64,000 nucleotides of DNA from CAZDDB01 sp963843285 (GCA_963843285.1 CAWJJO010000013.1:124001-188000), one strand, 5' to 3'. Shown: positions 1 to 9,188, counted from the first letter of the stretch. The notes: generated from the sequence alone by a model not told the origin. Numbers and translations are program-made.

Positions 1-1074
1 AAATACCGGAATTACTTTGGATGGCGAAATGTCGCCCATTGCTAGCCCGCGTGTAATGATGGTGGAAGATTGCGAACCGGAATTTCCTCCCGAGCTGATA
101 ATCAATGGGACAAAAAATACCAGAGTCAACGCATGTTCTAAAACGGAATTGTAATGACGAAGCGCGTTTCCGGTAAAAAATTCAGAAACAAATAGAAGCA
201 CAAGCCACGTTGCGCGTTTCCGGATGATGGTCCAGAATCCGGTCTGAAAATAAGGATATTCAAATGGCTCCACGGCTCCCGATCTCTGAACATCTTCGGT
301 CTGTTCTTCCATCAAGACGTCGATGACATCGTCGACTGTGACTACTCCCAGCATTTTTCCATCGGCCACAACAGGGATGGACAGCAGATCGTATTTGGAA
401 ATGAGGCGGGCAACCTGCTCCTGATCCGTCATTGGATCCACTGAAATCACCTGATCATTCATGATCTCGCCAAGAGGTCGATTCTCATCGGCAAGCAGCA
501 GTTCCCGGAGGGAAAGCACACCGCGTACGATATTCCCTCTGTCCAACACGTAAACGTGCCAGTATCTTTCCCGTGTGGGAAGTCCCTCTTTGACATTCCG
601 GATCGCATCCCGTACGGTATTCTTTGGATTGAGCGAAATATATTCGGTTGTCATGATGCGACCGGCTGTGTTTTCCGGGTACTGCAGGATCTGCAACGCT
701 TCTTCCTGATTGGCCGGTGTCAACCGCTTCAGCAGATTTTCGCGCAGTTCCTCCGGTAGCTGCGCGATCAGGTCCGCTTGCTCATCCGGTTCCATGTGGT
801 CGAGGAGTTGTGCGGCTGTCGCAAAATCCATGAGCGGGATTACAGCCAACCGAATGGGTTCGGATGTGTATTCAAAAAAATCAGCCGCCTGATCTATGGG
901 GAATGCATCCAGAAACCGGGGGATCATTTCTTCCGGAAGATTGTCGATGATTTCACCCACATCGGCAGGATGGAGATCGCTCAATGCTTCTGGAATTTCT
1001 CTTGGGTCCTCTTGCAGCATTTCGATGATTTCCGGAAGCAGAAATCGCATATCAATTTTTTCCGTCGTTTCCAT
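1..1074 (-). CDS. mgtE: Magnesium transporter MgtE (3' end cut by window edge)
   Basis: The visible 358 codons encode the cytoplasmic N-terminal superhelical domain (about residues 15-125), a CBS pair (about 130-260) and the first membrane segments, where the motif SSGGNSGSQSST is typical of the MgtE pore domain. The family moves Mg2+ across the inner membrane, and the CBS and N domains act as the cytosolic Mg2+ sensor. The ATG is preceded by a GAGGTGG-like ribosome site. The gene runs off the left edge, so the remaining transmembrane helices are not visible. It is divergent from the peptidase gene. Family assignment is secure. Specificity for Mg2+ over Co2+ is inferred from the family. Confidence 0.95.
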   Translation of the reverse strand, partial: METTEKIDMRFLLPEIIEMLQEDPREIPEALSDLHPADVGEIIDNLPEEMIPRFLDAFPIDQAADFFEYTSEPIRLAVIPLMDFATAAQLLDHMEPDEQADLIAQLPEELRENLLKRLTPANQEEALQILQYPENTAGRIMTTEYISLNPKNTVRDAIRNVKEGLPTRERYWHVYVLDRGNIVRGVLSLRELLLADENRPLGEIMNDQVISVDPMTDQEQVARLISKYDLLSIPVVADGKMLGVVTVDDVIDVLMEEQTEDVQRSGAVEPFEYPYFQTGFWTIIRKRATWLVLLFVSEFFTGNALRHYNSVLEHALTLVFFVPLIISSGGNSGSQSSTIITRGLAMGDISPSKVIPVF

Positions 1075-1136
1075 AATTCCACCTCAATCCAAAGGTACAG
1101 CTTACCACCCGAAAGAACAGGTGCAATGCAGCAGTC

Positions 1137-2732
1137 GTGATAAGATATTCTTTGCTCACTCACCGCATCTCCCGTGCTCCTGTTTGCAGCAGCGACTTCA
1201 GTCGCTTCCTCATTTGCAGAATAGCGCTGTTGTCCCTTCTTTTCTTTGCCGTATCGGCCACTCCGCTTTCTTTGCGTGATCAGGTGCGCAGATACCGCGA
1301 GGATCACGAACTCGGAATTGTGCGTGAATTTGCGAATCTGCTTTCCATTCCAAATGTTGCATCCGATTCTGAGAACATTCAGAAAAATGCGGATCACATC
1401 AGGGAAATCATGCGGCAGCGCGGGATCCAGACGAAACTTCTCGAAAATGGCGACGCCCCTCCCGCGGTATATGGCGAACTAAAAGTGGAAAACCCGAAAC
1501 GCACGCTGGGAATCTACGCCCATTATGACGGTCAGCCGGTGGATGCGTCGCAATGGACAGATCCTCCATGGACTCCGGTGCTTCGCGACGGCCCTGTAGA
1601 GAAAGGTGGAAAGGTGATTTCAGTGTCTGACATCTTGCCGCCGTTGAATCCGGAATGGCTGATTTACGCTCGTTCCGCCGGTGACGACAAAGCGCCGATC
1701 GAAGGAATCCTCGCGGCAATCGATGCTCTGCGAGCCTCCAAAATTCCGATTACATCCAATCTGAAATTCTTGTTCGAAGGGGAAGAAGAAGCCGGCTCTC
1801 CGCATCTCGGCGATCTGATGAGACAAAATGTGGATCTGCTTCGAGCCGATGCCTGGCTGTTTTGCGATGGCCCTGTTCATCAGTCGCGGCGAATGCAAGT
1901 CTATTTCGGCGTTCGCGGCGTGACAGGTGTGGAGATGACTGTTTACGGACCGTTACGCGCTCTGCACAGCGGTCATTACGGCAACTGGGCGCCCAATCCG
2001 ATCTCGTTGCTTGCGAATCTCCTGGCGGGAATGCGAGACATGAACGGGAAAATCAAGATTGGCGGCTTTTATGACCGCGTCCGTCCACTGACCGATTCGG
2101 AGAAAAAGGCCGTGGCGGAAGTTCCCGATGTGGATCAGGAACTGAAGAATTCACTGGGACTCGCATGGACCGAATCGGAAGGGAAGCGGCTGGTCGAAGC
2201 CATTACAGAACTACCTGCTATGAATATTCGTGGCATCCAGGGTGGAAAGGTGGGCAACCAGGCTGCAAATGCGATTCCTACCGAGGCGACGGCCTCCATC
2301 GATTTCCGTCTCGTTCCCGATTTGGGTCCGGCGGATGTAAAGACGCTGGTTGAGAATCATATTCGGGAACAGGGGTTCACCATTGTCACTGAAGTACCGG
2401 ACCTCGAAACTCGAAAAAGCCATCCAAAGATTGTGAAGCTGAAGTGGGAGACAGGCTATCCGGCGTCCCGTGTTTCCATGGATCTGCCTGTCGCGCAGGA
2501 AATCGTTCGTTCCATCGAGCGGACCATTGGATCTCCGGTAATCAAAATACCGAGTTTAGGAGGAAGCGCGCCGCTGTATCTCTTCGAGGAGATTCTGAAA
2601 ACGCCGGTGATCGGTGTCCCGATTGCAAATCACGATGACAATCAGCACGCCGCAAATGAAAATCTCCGGCTGCAAAATTTGTGGGATGCAATCGAAATCT
2701 ACGCCGGATTATTCGCGGAAAGAGGTTTGTAG
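1137..2732 (+). CDS. M20-family metallodipeptidase, secreted or lipid-anchored
   Basis: An M20/carnosinase-like zinc peptidase. With the GTG start, HYDGQPVD (about 129-136), RSAGDDKAP (about 179) and EGEEEAG (about 214) supply the metal ligands and catalytic Glu, and NHDDNQHAANE near the C-terminus supplies the last His. A hydrophobic stretch at about residues 30-45 looks like a signal sequence, so the enzyme probably acts outside the cytoplasm. The start is uncertain. The first 24 codons contain a dispersed AGCGACT/AGTCGCT hairpin repeat (1191-1206), so translation may begin downstream at a non-ATG codon such as TTG 1230, though that would leave a very short signal peptide. The substrate (di- or tripeptides) is inferred from the family. 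Confidence 0.85.
   Translation: MIRYSLLTHRISRAPVCSSDFSRFLICRIALLSLLFFAVSATPLSLRDQVRRYREDHELGIVREFANLLSIPNVASDSENIQKNADHIREIMRQRGIQTKLLENGDAPPAVYGELKVENPKRTLGIYAHYDGQPVDASQWTDPPWTPVLRDGPVEKGGKVISVSDILPPLNPEWLIYARSAGDDKAPIEGILAAIDALRASKIPITSNLKFLFEGEEEAGSPHLGDLMRQNVDLLRADAWLFCDGPVHQSRRMQVYFGVRGVTGVEMTVYGPLRALHSGHYGNWAPNPISLLANLLAGMRDMNGKIKIGGFYDRVRPLTDSEKKAVAEVPDVDQELKNSLGLAWTESEGKRLVEAITELPAMNIRGIQGGKVGNQAANAIPTEATASIDFRLVPDLGPADVKTLVENHIREQGFTIVTEVPDLETRKSHPKIVKLKWETGYPASRVSMDLPVAQEIVRSIERTIGSPVIKIPSLGGSAPLYLFEEILKTPVIGVPIANHDDNQHAANENLRLQNLWDAIEIYAGLFAERGL
1191..1206. repeat. Short hairpin repeat AGCGACT-TC-AGTCGCT
   Basis: A perfect 7-bp inverted repeat with a 2-nt centre. The same element, with an 8-bp stem, is found at 14762-14779, so this is a dispersed palindrome rather than coding sequence. 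Its presence inside the 5' part of the peptidase reading frame argues for a downstream start. Confidence 0.6.
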
Positions 2733-3134
2733 GGGCTGAAGCATTTTCCACCAAGCGTTATCCTCTCTACTTTTGTCTCTATCCTCCGTACTACTTTGAT
2801 TCAGTTCGACCGAGAAATGCTCAGCCCGTTACGCGAAGCGCAATCCGTGCCGCAACGAGTCGCGGGCTGTGCATTTGCGCGCACTTTGTGATCTAAAATT
2901 GCTTTCGGAGAGCAGGACTTTGTGATTTTGCAGTTATTTCATTGGCAAAGGCACAGTCCCTACAGATGAGCGACTGTGCTATCTGTCGATCAAGAAACCG
3001 CCGGGCCAGTCACGGAGGTGCAGCGGAAACCATTCGGATTGCCTTCGTTTGTGTCCATCGCGATTCCCGAAACGGAAAGAAGATACCCTATCGGATCGCA
3101 GGCTTCCAGCCCGCAGTTTTTCTCCTTCTTGCTA
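2733..3134. other. Long intergenic region, no gene recognised
   Basis: About 400 bases between the peptidase stop and the regulator operator. Reading frames here are short and lack a ribosome site or a recognisable protein. I see no tRNA, riboswitch core or clear terminator. The A+T-rich operator described next lies at its right end. Confidence 0.5.
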
Positions 3135-3168
3135 TTCATATCAAAATATATCAATATAGTGATATGAA
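3135..3168. promoter_or_regulatory. Operator-like inverted repeat over the ArsR start codon
   Basis: TTCATATCA (3135-3143) and TGATATGAA (3160-3168) are a perfect 9-bp inverted repeat. A third half-site, ATATCA, lies inside at 3148-3153 and pairs with TGATAT across 6 bp. The right arm contains the ATG of the regulator. ArsR-family repressors commonly bind AT-rich dyads at their own promoters, so this is a probable autoregulatory site. There is no Shine-Dalgarno in it, and TATATC/TATAGT hexamers immediately upstream suggest a leaderless or nearly leaderless transcript. Confidence 0.6.
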
Positions 3169-4078
3169 TATTTCTGCTGATTTTTTCCGCGTCCTGGGAG
3201 ACGGCTTGCGGTTACGGATTTTGCGCTTACTGGCCAGGCAAAAGCTAAATGTCAGCGAACTGACCGGTATTTTGAGCACCGCCCAATCCGGAGTATCGCG
3301 CCACTTGAGGCTTCTTCGCGAGGCAGGGTTGATCCAGGAAGATCGGGAAGGCGGTTGGAATTATTACGCAGTAGATGCGTCCCGTTTTACCGGCGCCATG
3401 TCTGGATTGTGGCCGGCGCTGGAAGAGCAGCTGAACACGCTGGATGGATGCCGGGAGGATGATGTCCGGTTACAGGAGATCCTTCGTCTGAGAAAGGAGG
3501 ATTTCCGGGAAGGAAGCGTTCGTGGTGTTTGTCCCGGCCGTAGCTGGGCGGCATGGTCGCGTACTCTTGGTTACCTGGTCCCGGGTTTGACTGTTGCAGA
3601 TCTTGGCTGCGGAGAAGGTTATCTCTCCATGGAAGTCGCTCGGTGGGCGCACAAAGTAATCGCAGTAGATCAGTCCGCGGCAATGCTTCGCAGAGCAAAA
3701 CAACTGGCGCGCAGGCATAAAGTGAAGCACATCCGATGGAGGCGGGCGAAGCTCGAAAAACTCCCGCTGCAAAAGGAGAGTGTCGATGTTGCTTTACTGG
3801 CACAGGTGCTTCACTGCGTGCAAGATCCCGCCGCCGTGCTGCGGGAAGCTCGTAGGATTTTAAAGCCGGACGGCATGCTGTTATTGCAGGAGTTACGTAC
3901 ACACGAGGAAGAGTGGGTGCGGGAAAAGCTCGGCGATGTCCGCCTCGGATTCGAGCAAAAAGAATTGAAGGACCTGCTGCGAGGAAATTCTTTTGTAGAT
4001 ATTCGACTGGATATTGGATCAAAAAGGCGTGGCGATCCCTTCTCTGTTCTGATCGGAAGCGCGAGGAAAAAAAGATGA
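3164..4078 (+). CDS. ArsR-type regulator fused to SAM-dependent methyltransferase domain
   Basis: A 304-residue two-domain protein. Residues about 5-85 form an ArsR winged helix (TAQSGVSRHLRLLREAGLI is the recognition region). Residues about 120-300 form a class I methyltransferase fold with the SAM-binding motif ADLGCGEGY near residue 145. Fusions of this type are known beside methionine-cycle genes, where the domain is thought to sense SAM or SAH. Here the stop codon overlaps the metH start (ATGA), so the two are co-transcribed and translationally coupled. The start chosen begins exactly at the ArsR fold and sits inside an AT-rich dyad. Repression of metH in response to SAM or SAH is inference. 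Confidence 0.88.
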   Translation: MNISADFFRVLGDGLRLRILRLLARQKLNVSELTGILSTAQSGVSRHLRLLREAGLIQEDREGGWNYYAVDASRFTGAMSGLWPALEEQLNTLDGCREDDVRLQEILRLRKEDFREGSVRGVCPGRSWAAWSRTLGYLVPGLTVADLGCGEGYLSMEVARWAHKVIAVDQSAAMLRRAKQLARRHKVKHIRWRRAKLEKLPLQKESVDVALLAQVLHCVQDPAAVLREARRILKPDGMLLLQELRTHEEEWVREKLGDVRLGFEQKELKDLLRGNSFVDIRLDIGSKRRGDPFSVLIGSARKKR

Positions 4079-7000
4079 AATCCTTGCCCCCTTACGCCCA
4101 ACGTGGAAAAGAGCTGTTGGAATTATTTCAGGAAAAGATTCTTGTGCTGGATGGAGGCATGGGAACGATGCTGCAATCCCATAATCTGAGTGCGCAGGAT
4201 TTTGGGGGCCCTGAATATGAAGGCTGTAATGAGAATTTGAATTTGACAAGACCGGATATTGTGCGACAGATCCATGAAGCCTATTTTGATGCGGGCAGTG
4301 ACCTGGTGGAAACCAATACGTTTGGGTCTATGCCGACCGTGCTTGCCGAATACAACCTGGCCGAGAAATCGATTGAAATCAGTGAAACGGCAGCGCGGAT
4401 TGCCCGTGAAGCTGCCGCCCGCGTTTCCGGCAGGCGCTTTGTCGCCGGCTCGATGGGCCCAACAACGAAAACCATTACTGTAACGGGTGGCATCACGTTC
4501 CAGCAGATTCTGGAATCGTACCGAACACAGGCGATCGGACTCCTTCAGGGCGGCGCGGATGCCTTGCTGCTCGAAACTTCGCAGGATACCCGGAACGTCA
4601 AAGCCGGTATCATCGGAATCCATGAGGCTTTCCGCAGTACGGGAATCCGCGTGCCGTTGATGATTTCCGCCACTATTGAACCGATGGGAACTATGCTTGC
4701 CGGCCAGACCATTGATGCGTTTTACTGCTCGGTAGAACATTCAGAAATGTCTTCCATCGGATTAAATTGCGCAACCGGCCCGGAATTTATGGCCGATCAT
4801 CTTCGCACCTTGGACGCGCTCGCCAAGTGTTATGTTTCCTGCTATCCGAATGCCGGACTTCCCGATGAAAACGGGCGATACAATGAGACTCCCCAAATGA
4901 TCGCTTCTGCTCTCGCGCGCTTTATCGAACAAGGATGGGTCAACTTGATCGGTGGGTGCTGCGGCACGAATCCCGGCTATATTCGAGAAATTGCAAAAGT
5001 CGCGCGAGATGGAAAGCCCAGGATTCCCGCAGCGTACAAGAAGACGCATGTCTCCGGTATCGAATATGTGGAATGTGAAGAATCCAGCCGCCCCTTGATC
5101 GTGGGCGAGCGCACAAACGAAGTCGGAAGCCGGAAATTCAAACGCCTGATCGAGTCCGAAAAATTTGAAGAGGCGGCCGAGGTCGCCCGCGCTCAGGTCC
5201 GCGCCGGAGCGCAATTGATCGATGTGAATTTGCAGAACGCGGACCGTGATGAGTCGAATGATGTCCGGCTCTTCTATGAAAAGTTGATCCGCATGGTAAA
5301 GGTACCGGTCGTCATCGATACAACAAATGTCGACGCTCTCGAAACCGCGCTGACCTATTGCCAGGGAAAATCGATCATCAATTCAATCAACTATGAAGAC
5401 GGGCGGGAAAAACTCGATCACGTGATCCCGCTTGCCAAAAAATATGGCGCCGCTGTTATTTTCGGTTGTATTGATGAGGATAAATTGCAGGCACAAGCCA
5501 TCACTGTCGAACGCAAGGTGGCGATCGCGCAACGCGCCCATCATGATCTTACGCTGAACTACGGCTTTTCCGAGGAATCGATCCTCTGGGATCCGCTCGT
5601 GTTTCCGTGCGGAACGGGAGACGTCAACTACGTCGGTTCCGCCGAACAGACGATTCGCGCAGTGGCAGCATTGAAAGAGCGTTTCCCCTTTACGAGGACG
5701 GTCCTTGGAATTTCAAACGTATCTTTCGGACTTCCGGAGGCAGGGCGTGAAGTACTGAACTCCGTCTTTCTATACCACTGCACAAAAGCGGGATTGGATT
5801 TCGCGATCGTTTCTTCGGAGAAATTGATGCGATTTGCCAGTATTCCGGACGAAGACAAACGCGTGTGTGATGATCTTCTATTCAATCGAGGCGAGGATCC
5901 GGTAGCCGCCTTTGCCGCGCATTTTCGCGGAAAGAAGTCGGAATCCAGGCAACCTGTCTCAAAGAAGACGCTGGAGGAGAGGCTTGCGAGCTATATCATT
6001 GAAGGGACGAAAGAAGGATTGATTGGCGATTTGAATGAAAAATTGAAAACAAATCCGCCGCTGGAAATCATCAATGGCCCTCTGATGAAAGGGATGGATG
6101 AGGTCGGAAGGTTATTTAACAACAATGAGCTCATCGTAGCGGAAGTCCTGCAGAGCGCAGAAGCGATGAAAGCTGCCGTGGCGCATCTGGAGCAGTTCAT
6201 GGAAAAATCGGAAAGTGCCAACAAGGGGAAAGTCATTCTTGCGACTGTTAAAGGAGACGTTCATGACATCGGAAAGAACCTCGTAGAAATCATTTTCTCC
6301 AATAATGGATACAACGTCGTCAATCTTGGAATCAAAGTGGCGCCGGATATTTTGATCCAAGCTGTTCAGAAGCACAAACCGGATCTGATCGGGCTATCCG
6401 GCTTGCTTGTAAAATCGGCCCAGCAGATGGTAACCACTGCGGAAGATTTGCGTTCGGCGGGAATTCGATTGCCGGTGCTGGTTGGAGGCGCGGCGCTTAC
6501 TCGAAAATTCACATTGACGCGGATTCTGCCGTCATACGGAAGTCTCGTCGCGTACGCTCGCGATGCGATGAAAGGGTTGGAGCTTGCAAACGCGATCCTC
6601 TCCGATCCGAGCAGCGTGGCGGAGAGAATCCGCCAAGAAGCCGCGGAAATCAGCGGAACGGGCGGAGCGCAAGAATCGATGACCGGGGTACTCCTACCGC
6701 CCGTTCGTTCGTCTCAGATCGATGTTTCTGAACCGGCACGCCGTCCGCCCGATTGGGAACGTCATGAAGTGGAATTCCGGTTGCCGGAAGTATGGCCGTA
6801 TCTGAACCGGCAAATGTTGCTCTCCAAACATCTGGGTCTTCGTGGCGCGGTGGAGCGATTGGCTGAAGAGCGCGACGAAAAGTATTTGGAGCTGGATGCG
6901 ATCGTCCATGATGTAATGAAGCGCGCGGAAGAAGGGTGGATGCGCTGCCGTTGCATCTATCGTTACTTCGGCGCCAATTCGGAAGGGAACCGGCTGTTGC

Positions 7001-7530
7001 TTTTTGATGAGCAGGGGCGCGAAGCCGGCCACTGGGATTTTCCGCGACAACAAAAGCCGGATGGACTCTGTCTGTCCGATTTCGTGAAGCCATTCGCGAG
7101 TGGAGAAAAGGACAGCATCGCGATTTTTGTAACGACCGCAGGGGAAGGGATCCGTCATCGCGCGGAAGAACTGAAAGAACGAGGCGAATACTTGCTTTGC
7201 CATACCTTACAAGCTCTTGCCGTGGAAACTGCGGAAGCTGCAGCGGAACGCGTACACCGGAAGATCCGCGAACATTGGGGGTTCTTCGATCCTCCCGATC
7301 TCACGATGCAGGATCGTCTCAAAGCGCGGTACCAGGGCATCCGGGTGAGCTTCGGTTATCCGGCATGTCCGAATCTTGCCGATCAGGAACTGTTGTTCCG
7401 TCTGCTGGTGCCAAATACCATCGGCGTTTCGCTGACAGATGGGCACATGATGGACCCGGAGGCCACCGTCAGTGCTCTCGTCTTCCATCACCGCCAGGCT
7501 CGCTACTTCAACGTCGAAGCCGGAGAGTAA
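4075..7530 (+). CDS. metH: Cobalamin-dependent methionine synthase
   Basis: The full-length 1151-residue enzyme transfers methyl from methyltetrahydrofolate to homocysteine via cobalamin. Domain order is complete: homocysteine-binding with the zinc GGCCGTNP motif (about 293-300), pterin-binding (about 340-620), the helical cobalamin cap (LFNNNELIVAEVLQSAEAM), cobalamin-binding with DVHDIGKN (about 728, His730 as axial ligand), and the C-terminal SAM-dependent reactivation domain (about 890-1151). The length is close to E. coli MetH (about 1227). The ATG overlaps the regulator stop by four bases (ATGA). A longer upstream reading frame exists but lies inside the regulator. No metF is adjacent. 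Confidence 0.97.
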   Translation: MKSLPPYAQRGKELLELFQEKILVLDGGMGTMLQSHNLSAQDFGGPEYEGCNENLNLTRPDIVRQIHEAYFDAGSDLVETNTFGSMPTVLAEYNLAEKSIEISETAARIAREAAARVSGRRFVAGSMGPTTKTITVTGGITFQQILESYRTQAIGLLQGGADALLLETSQDTRNVKAGIIGIHEAFRSTGIRVPLMISATIEPMGTMLAGQTIDAFYCSVEHSEMSSIGLNCATGPEFMADHLRTLDALAKCYVSCYPNAGLPDENGRYNETPQMIASALARFIEQGWVNLIGGCCGTNPGYIREIAKVARDGKPRIPAAYKKTHVSGIEYVECEESSRPLIVGERTNEVGSRKFKRLIESEKFEEAAEVARAQVRAGAQLIDVNLQNADRDESNDVRLFYEKLIRMVKVPVVIDTTNVDALETALTYCQGKSIINSINYEDGREKLDHVIPLAKKYGAAVIFGCIDEDKLQAQAITVERKVAIAQRAHHDLTLNYGFSEESILWDPLVFPCGTGDVNYVGSAEQTIRAVAALKERFPFTRTVLGISNVSFGLPEAGREVLNSVFLYHCTKAGLDFAIVSSEKLMRFASIPDEDKRVCDDLLFNRGEDPVAAFAAHFRGKKSESRQPVSKKTLEERLASYIIEGTKEGLIGDLNEKLKTNPPLEIINGPLMKGMDEVGRLFNNNELIVAEVLQSAEAMKAAVAHLEQFMEKSESANKGKVILATVKGDVHDIGKNLVEIIFSNNGYNVVNLGIKVAPDILIQAVQKHKPDLIGLSGLLVKSAQQMVTTAEDLRSAGIRLPVLVGGAALTRKFTLTRILPSYGSLVAYARDAMKGLELANAILSDPSSVAERIRQEAAEISGTGGAQESMTGVLLPPVRSSQIDVSEPARRPPDWERHEVEFRLPEVWPYLNRQMLLSKHLGLRGAVERLAEERDEKYLELDAIVHDVMKRAEEGWMRCRCIYRYFGANSEGNRLLLFDEQGREAGHWDFPRQQKPDGLCLSDFVKPFASGEKDSIAIFVTTAGEGIRHRAEELKERGEYLLCHTLQALAVETAEAAAERVHRKIREHWGFFDPPDLTMQDRLKARYQGIRVSFGYPACPNLADQELLFRLLVPNTIGVSLTDGHMMDPEATVSALVFHHRQARYFNVEAGE

Positions 7531-7763
7531 CAGGGAACAGTAGTCGAACCTTGCCCTTCGCTCGGACTTGAAGAAAACAAGAGTGTCAGTCATAATAGCG
7601 ACGAATGTGGTTTCCATCTGGGCAATTACCAGAAATGTGGTTTTCATCTTTACACGATTGCTCACAGATCCTCCCCGTGCCCTCATTCACAACACTTGAT
7701 CGCATCCGCATCTTCATGTGCCACAACTGTCATGACAATACTTGTAGTTATCATCAAAGGAGA
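7531..7763. other. Intergenic region upstream of pseudopilin
   Basis: About 230 bases follow metH with no supported gene. I see no clear U-tract terminator and no strong sigma-70 promoter. The leader hairpin of the pilin gene starts at its right end. Confidence 0.4.
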
Positions 7764-7786
7764 CTTCCCGGAATGGATCCGGGAAG
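7764..7786 (+). promoter_or_regulatory. 5' leader hairpin before pseudopilin gene
   Basis: A perfect 9-bp stem CTTCCCGGA/TCCGGGAAG with the loop ATGGA, located just 5' of the pilin ribosome site AGGAGG (7794-7799). The loop contains an ATG that is itself preceded by AAAGGAG (7757-7763). The arrangement could modulate access to the downstream ribosome site. Only the stem and spacing are observed. Confidence 0.5.
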
Positions 7787-7814
7787 CTCTGTCAGGAGGC
7801 AAAATGAGAGTTAG
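7773..7814 (+). CDS. Possible 13-residue leader peptide overlapping pilin start
   Basis: ATG with its own AAAGGAG site about 9 nt upstream, 13 codons, ending in TAG just inside the pilin gene. Its tandem AGG AGG codons are the very bases that make the pilin Shine-Dalgarno, so ribosomes on the leader would cover that site. It may be a translational-coupling leader or coincidence. No homologue is claimed. Confidence 0.25.
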   Translation: MDPGSSVRRQNES

Positions 7815-8265
7815 GCTTAACAAGAAGGGTTTTACGCTGATTGAATTGCTGATCGTCATTGCCGTTATCGGCATTATTGCAGCAATTGCCATTCCGAACT
7901 TGTTGAACGCGATTCAGCGCGGCAAACAGAAGAGGACCATGGCGGATATGCGCGCGGTTGGTACGGCAGTGGAAGCATACGCGGTTGACAACAACTTTTA
8001 TCCTGCCGGTGCGTCTCCGGTAAGTGACATTGTCAGTGACCTGGAACCGAAGTATACACGGAACATGCCTGTAAAAGACGCGTGGACTAGCGACATTGAT
8101 TACTTGGCTGAGGGATCTCCGCCACAGGATTACACCATCCATAGCTATGGAAAGGATAAGGCCGAAGACACAACAATTATCGCTGGTGCAACCAGCAACT
8201 TTAACAATGATATCGTGTTTTCCGCCGGTAGATTTGTTCAATTTCCGGAAGGCAGCCAGGAGTAG
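7804..8265 (+). CDS. Type IV pilin-like / GspG-like pseudopilin
   Basis: A 153-residue prepilin with a class III signal KKG^FTLIELLIV (prepilin peptidase cut after Gly, Glu at position 5 of the mature form) followed by the hydrophobic spine helix. The rest, with alternating small domains and DAWTSDIDYL-type segments, resembles the GspG/type II secretion major pseudopilin group. It probably assembles into an inner-membrane filament. The start follows a strong AGGAGG. It stands alone: no assembly ATPase, platform protein or peptidase is next to it, so it depends on a machine encoded elsewhere. Assignment to secretion rather than to a true pilus is uncertain. Confidence 0.85.
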   Translation: MRVRLNKKGFTLIELLIVIAVIGIIAAIAIPNLLNAIQRGKQKRTMADMRAVGTAVEAYAVDNNFYPAGASPVSDIVSDLEPKYTRNMPVKDAWTSDIDYLAEGSPPQDYTIHSYGKDKAEDTTIIAGATSNFNNDIVFSAGRFVQFPEGSQE

Positions 8266-8319
8266 TTCTTTGAACTTTTCCGGTTGAACTGAAAGTGGTT
8301 CCCGGCTCTTCCGTGGCCC

Positions 8320-9165
8320 TTATGTCGCTCTATCCAGCATTTTTGCCATCAGTTCTTTCAGGATCTTGGCGGCCGTCATTGCGGTGATTCCCAGCGGATC
8401 TCGCTTTGGATTCAGTTCCACAATATCGGCGCCGAGGATCGGATTACGAACACCTTGAATTGCGCCGATCAGTTGACGTGTCGTCATCCCTCCCGGTTCA
8501 TGATGTGAAACGCCAGGCGCGCATGCAGGATCGAGAACGTCCAGATCAATGGATACGTAAAGAGCGCCGTCGAAACGCGGGGTCATTCCGTCTTGCCAAT
8601 CGCGCATCTCAATCATCTCGACACCAAATCGCTTTGCCTGATCGCGTTGGTGAGCGTTCGCAGTGCGAATTCCAATCTGAACCAACCGATTTGTGAGACC
8701 ATCTTCCAAAATACGAGCGAAAGGACAGGCGTGCGAATAACGGTTTCCATGCAGTTCGTCGTACAGATCCGGATGAGCATCAAAATGAAGAATGCCGAAG
8801 CGCAATCCATTGCTATGAAATGCTTTCAAAATCGGATAGGTGATCGAATGATCCCCGCCGAGCGAAATAGGACTCAATCCCTGCTTTAGAAGGTCTAAAA
8901 TCCCGTGTTCAATTCTGCCGAAGGGACCAAAAGGATCGATCGTGGATACAAAATCGATATCGCCTGCATCGACCCATGGAGCATGTTCCAGATCGGTCCC
9001 GTTTTCAGTCCAGAGATTAGAAGAGTCACAATGAAGCGCCTGGCGGATCAACGGGGGAGCGTCTGCCGAACCCTTCATATACGAAGAATTGTCATCGAAT
9101 GGAATGCCGACCAGCGCGACCCGATGGTCTTTTGATCTCTTCAGGTTCTGCAGTAGACTTTCCAT
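8320..9165 (-). CDS. Agmatinase/arginase-family ureohydrolase
   Basis: A 281-residue binuclear manganese hydrolase. Metal ligands are visible as GGDHS (103-107), DAHPD (129-133) and SIDLDVLDP (about 205-213), the complete ureohydrolase signature set. The family splits guanidino groups (arginine, agmatine, guanidinobutyrate, formiminoglutamate) into urea or formamide and an amine. The residues visible do not decide the substrate. The chosen ATG follows TACAAT by 6 nt with no Shine-Dalgarno, suggesting a leaderless message. The upstream in-frame extension overlaps the divergent gene and is rejected. Confidence 0.88.
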   Translation of the reverse strand: MESLLQNLKRSKDHRVALVGIPFDDNSSYMKGSADAPPLIRQALHCDSSNLWTENGTDLEHAPWVDAGDIDFVSTIDPFGPFGRIEHGILDLLKQGLSPISLGGDHSITYPILKAFHSNGLRFGILHFDAHPDLYDELHGNRYSHACPFARILEDGLTNRLVQIGIRTANAHQRDQAKRFGVEMIEMRDWQDGMTPRFDGALYVSIDLDVLDPACAPGVSHHEPGGMTTRQLIGAIQGVRNPILGADIVELNPKRDPLGITAMTAAKILKELMAKMLDRAT

Positions 9166-9171
9166 ACTGTC

Positions 9172-9181
9172 ATTGTAGTAT
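9172..9181. promoter_or_regulatory. Overlapping divergent -10 elements
   Basis: On the plus strand TAGTAT (9176-9181) lies 7 nt before ATG 9189. On the minus strand TACAAT (9177-9172) lies 6 nt before ATG 9165. The two hexamers overlap by two bases, so both divergent genes appear to start transcription at or beside their start codons, and RNA polymerase could not occupy both at once. This is inferred from spacing and sequence only. Confidence 0.5.
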
Positions 9182-9188
9182 GAACAAT

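Noticed and set aside
981..1397. Minus-strand frame of 138 codons across the mgtE/peptidase boundary
   Set aside because: It overlaps both real genes and has no recognisable domain.
3387..4740. Long minus-strand frames opposite the regulator and metH
   Set aside because: The composition is that of reverse-frame shadows; no motif, ribosome site or conserved fold. The plus strand is fully explained.
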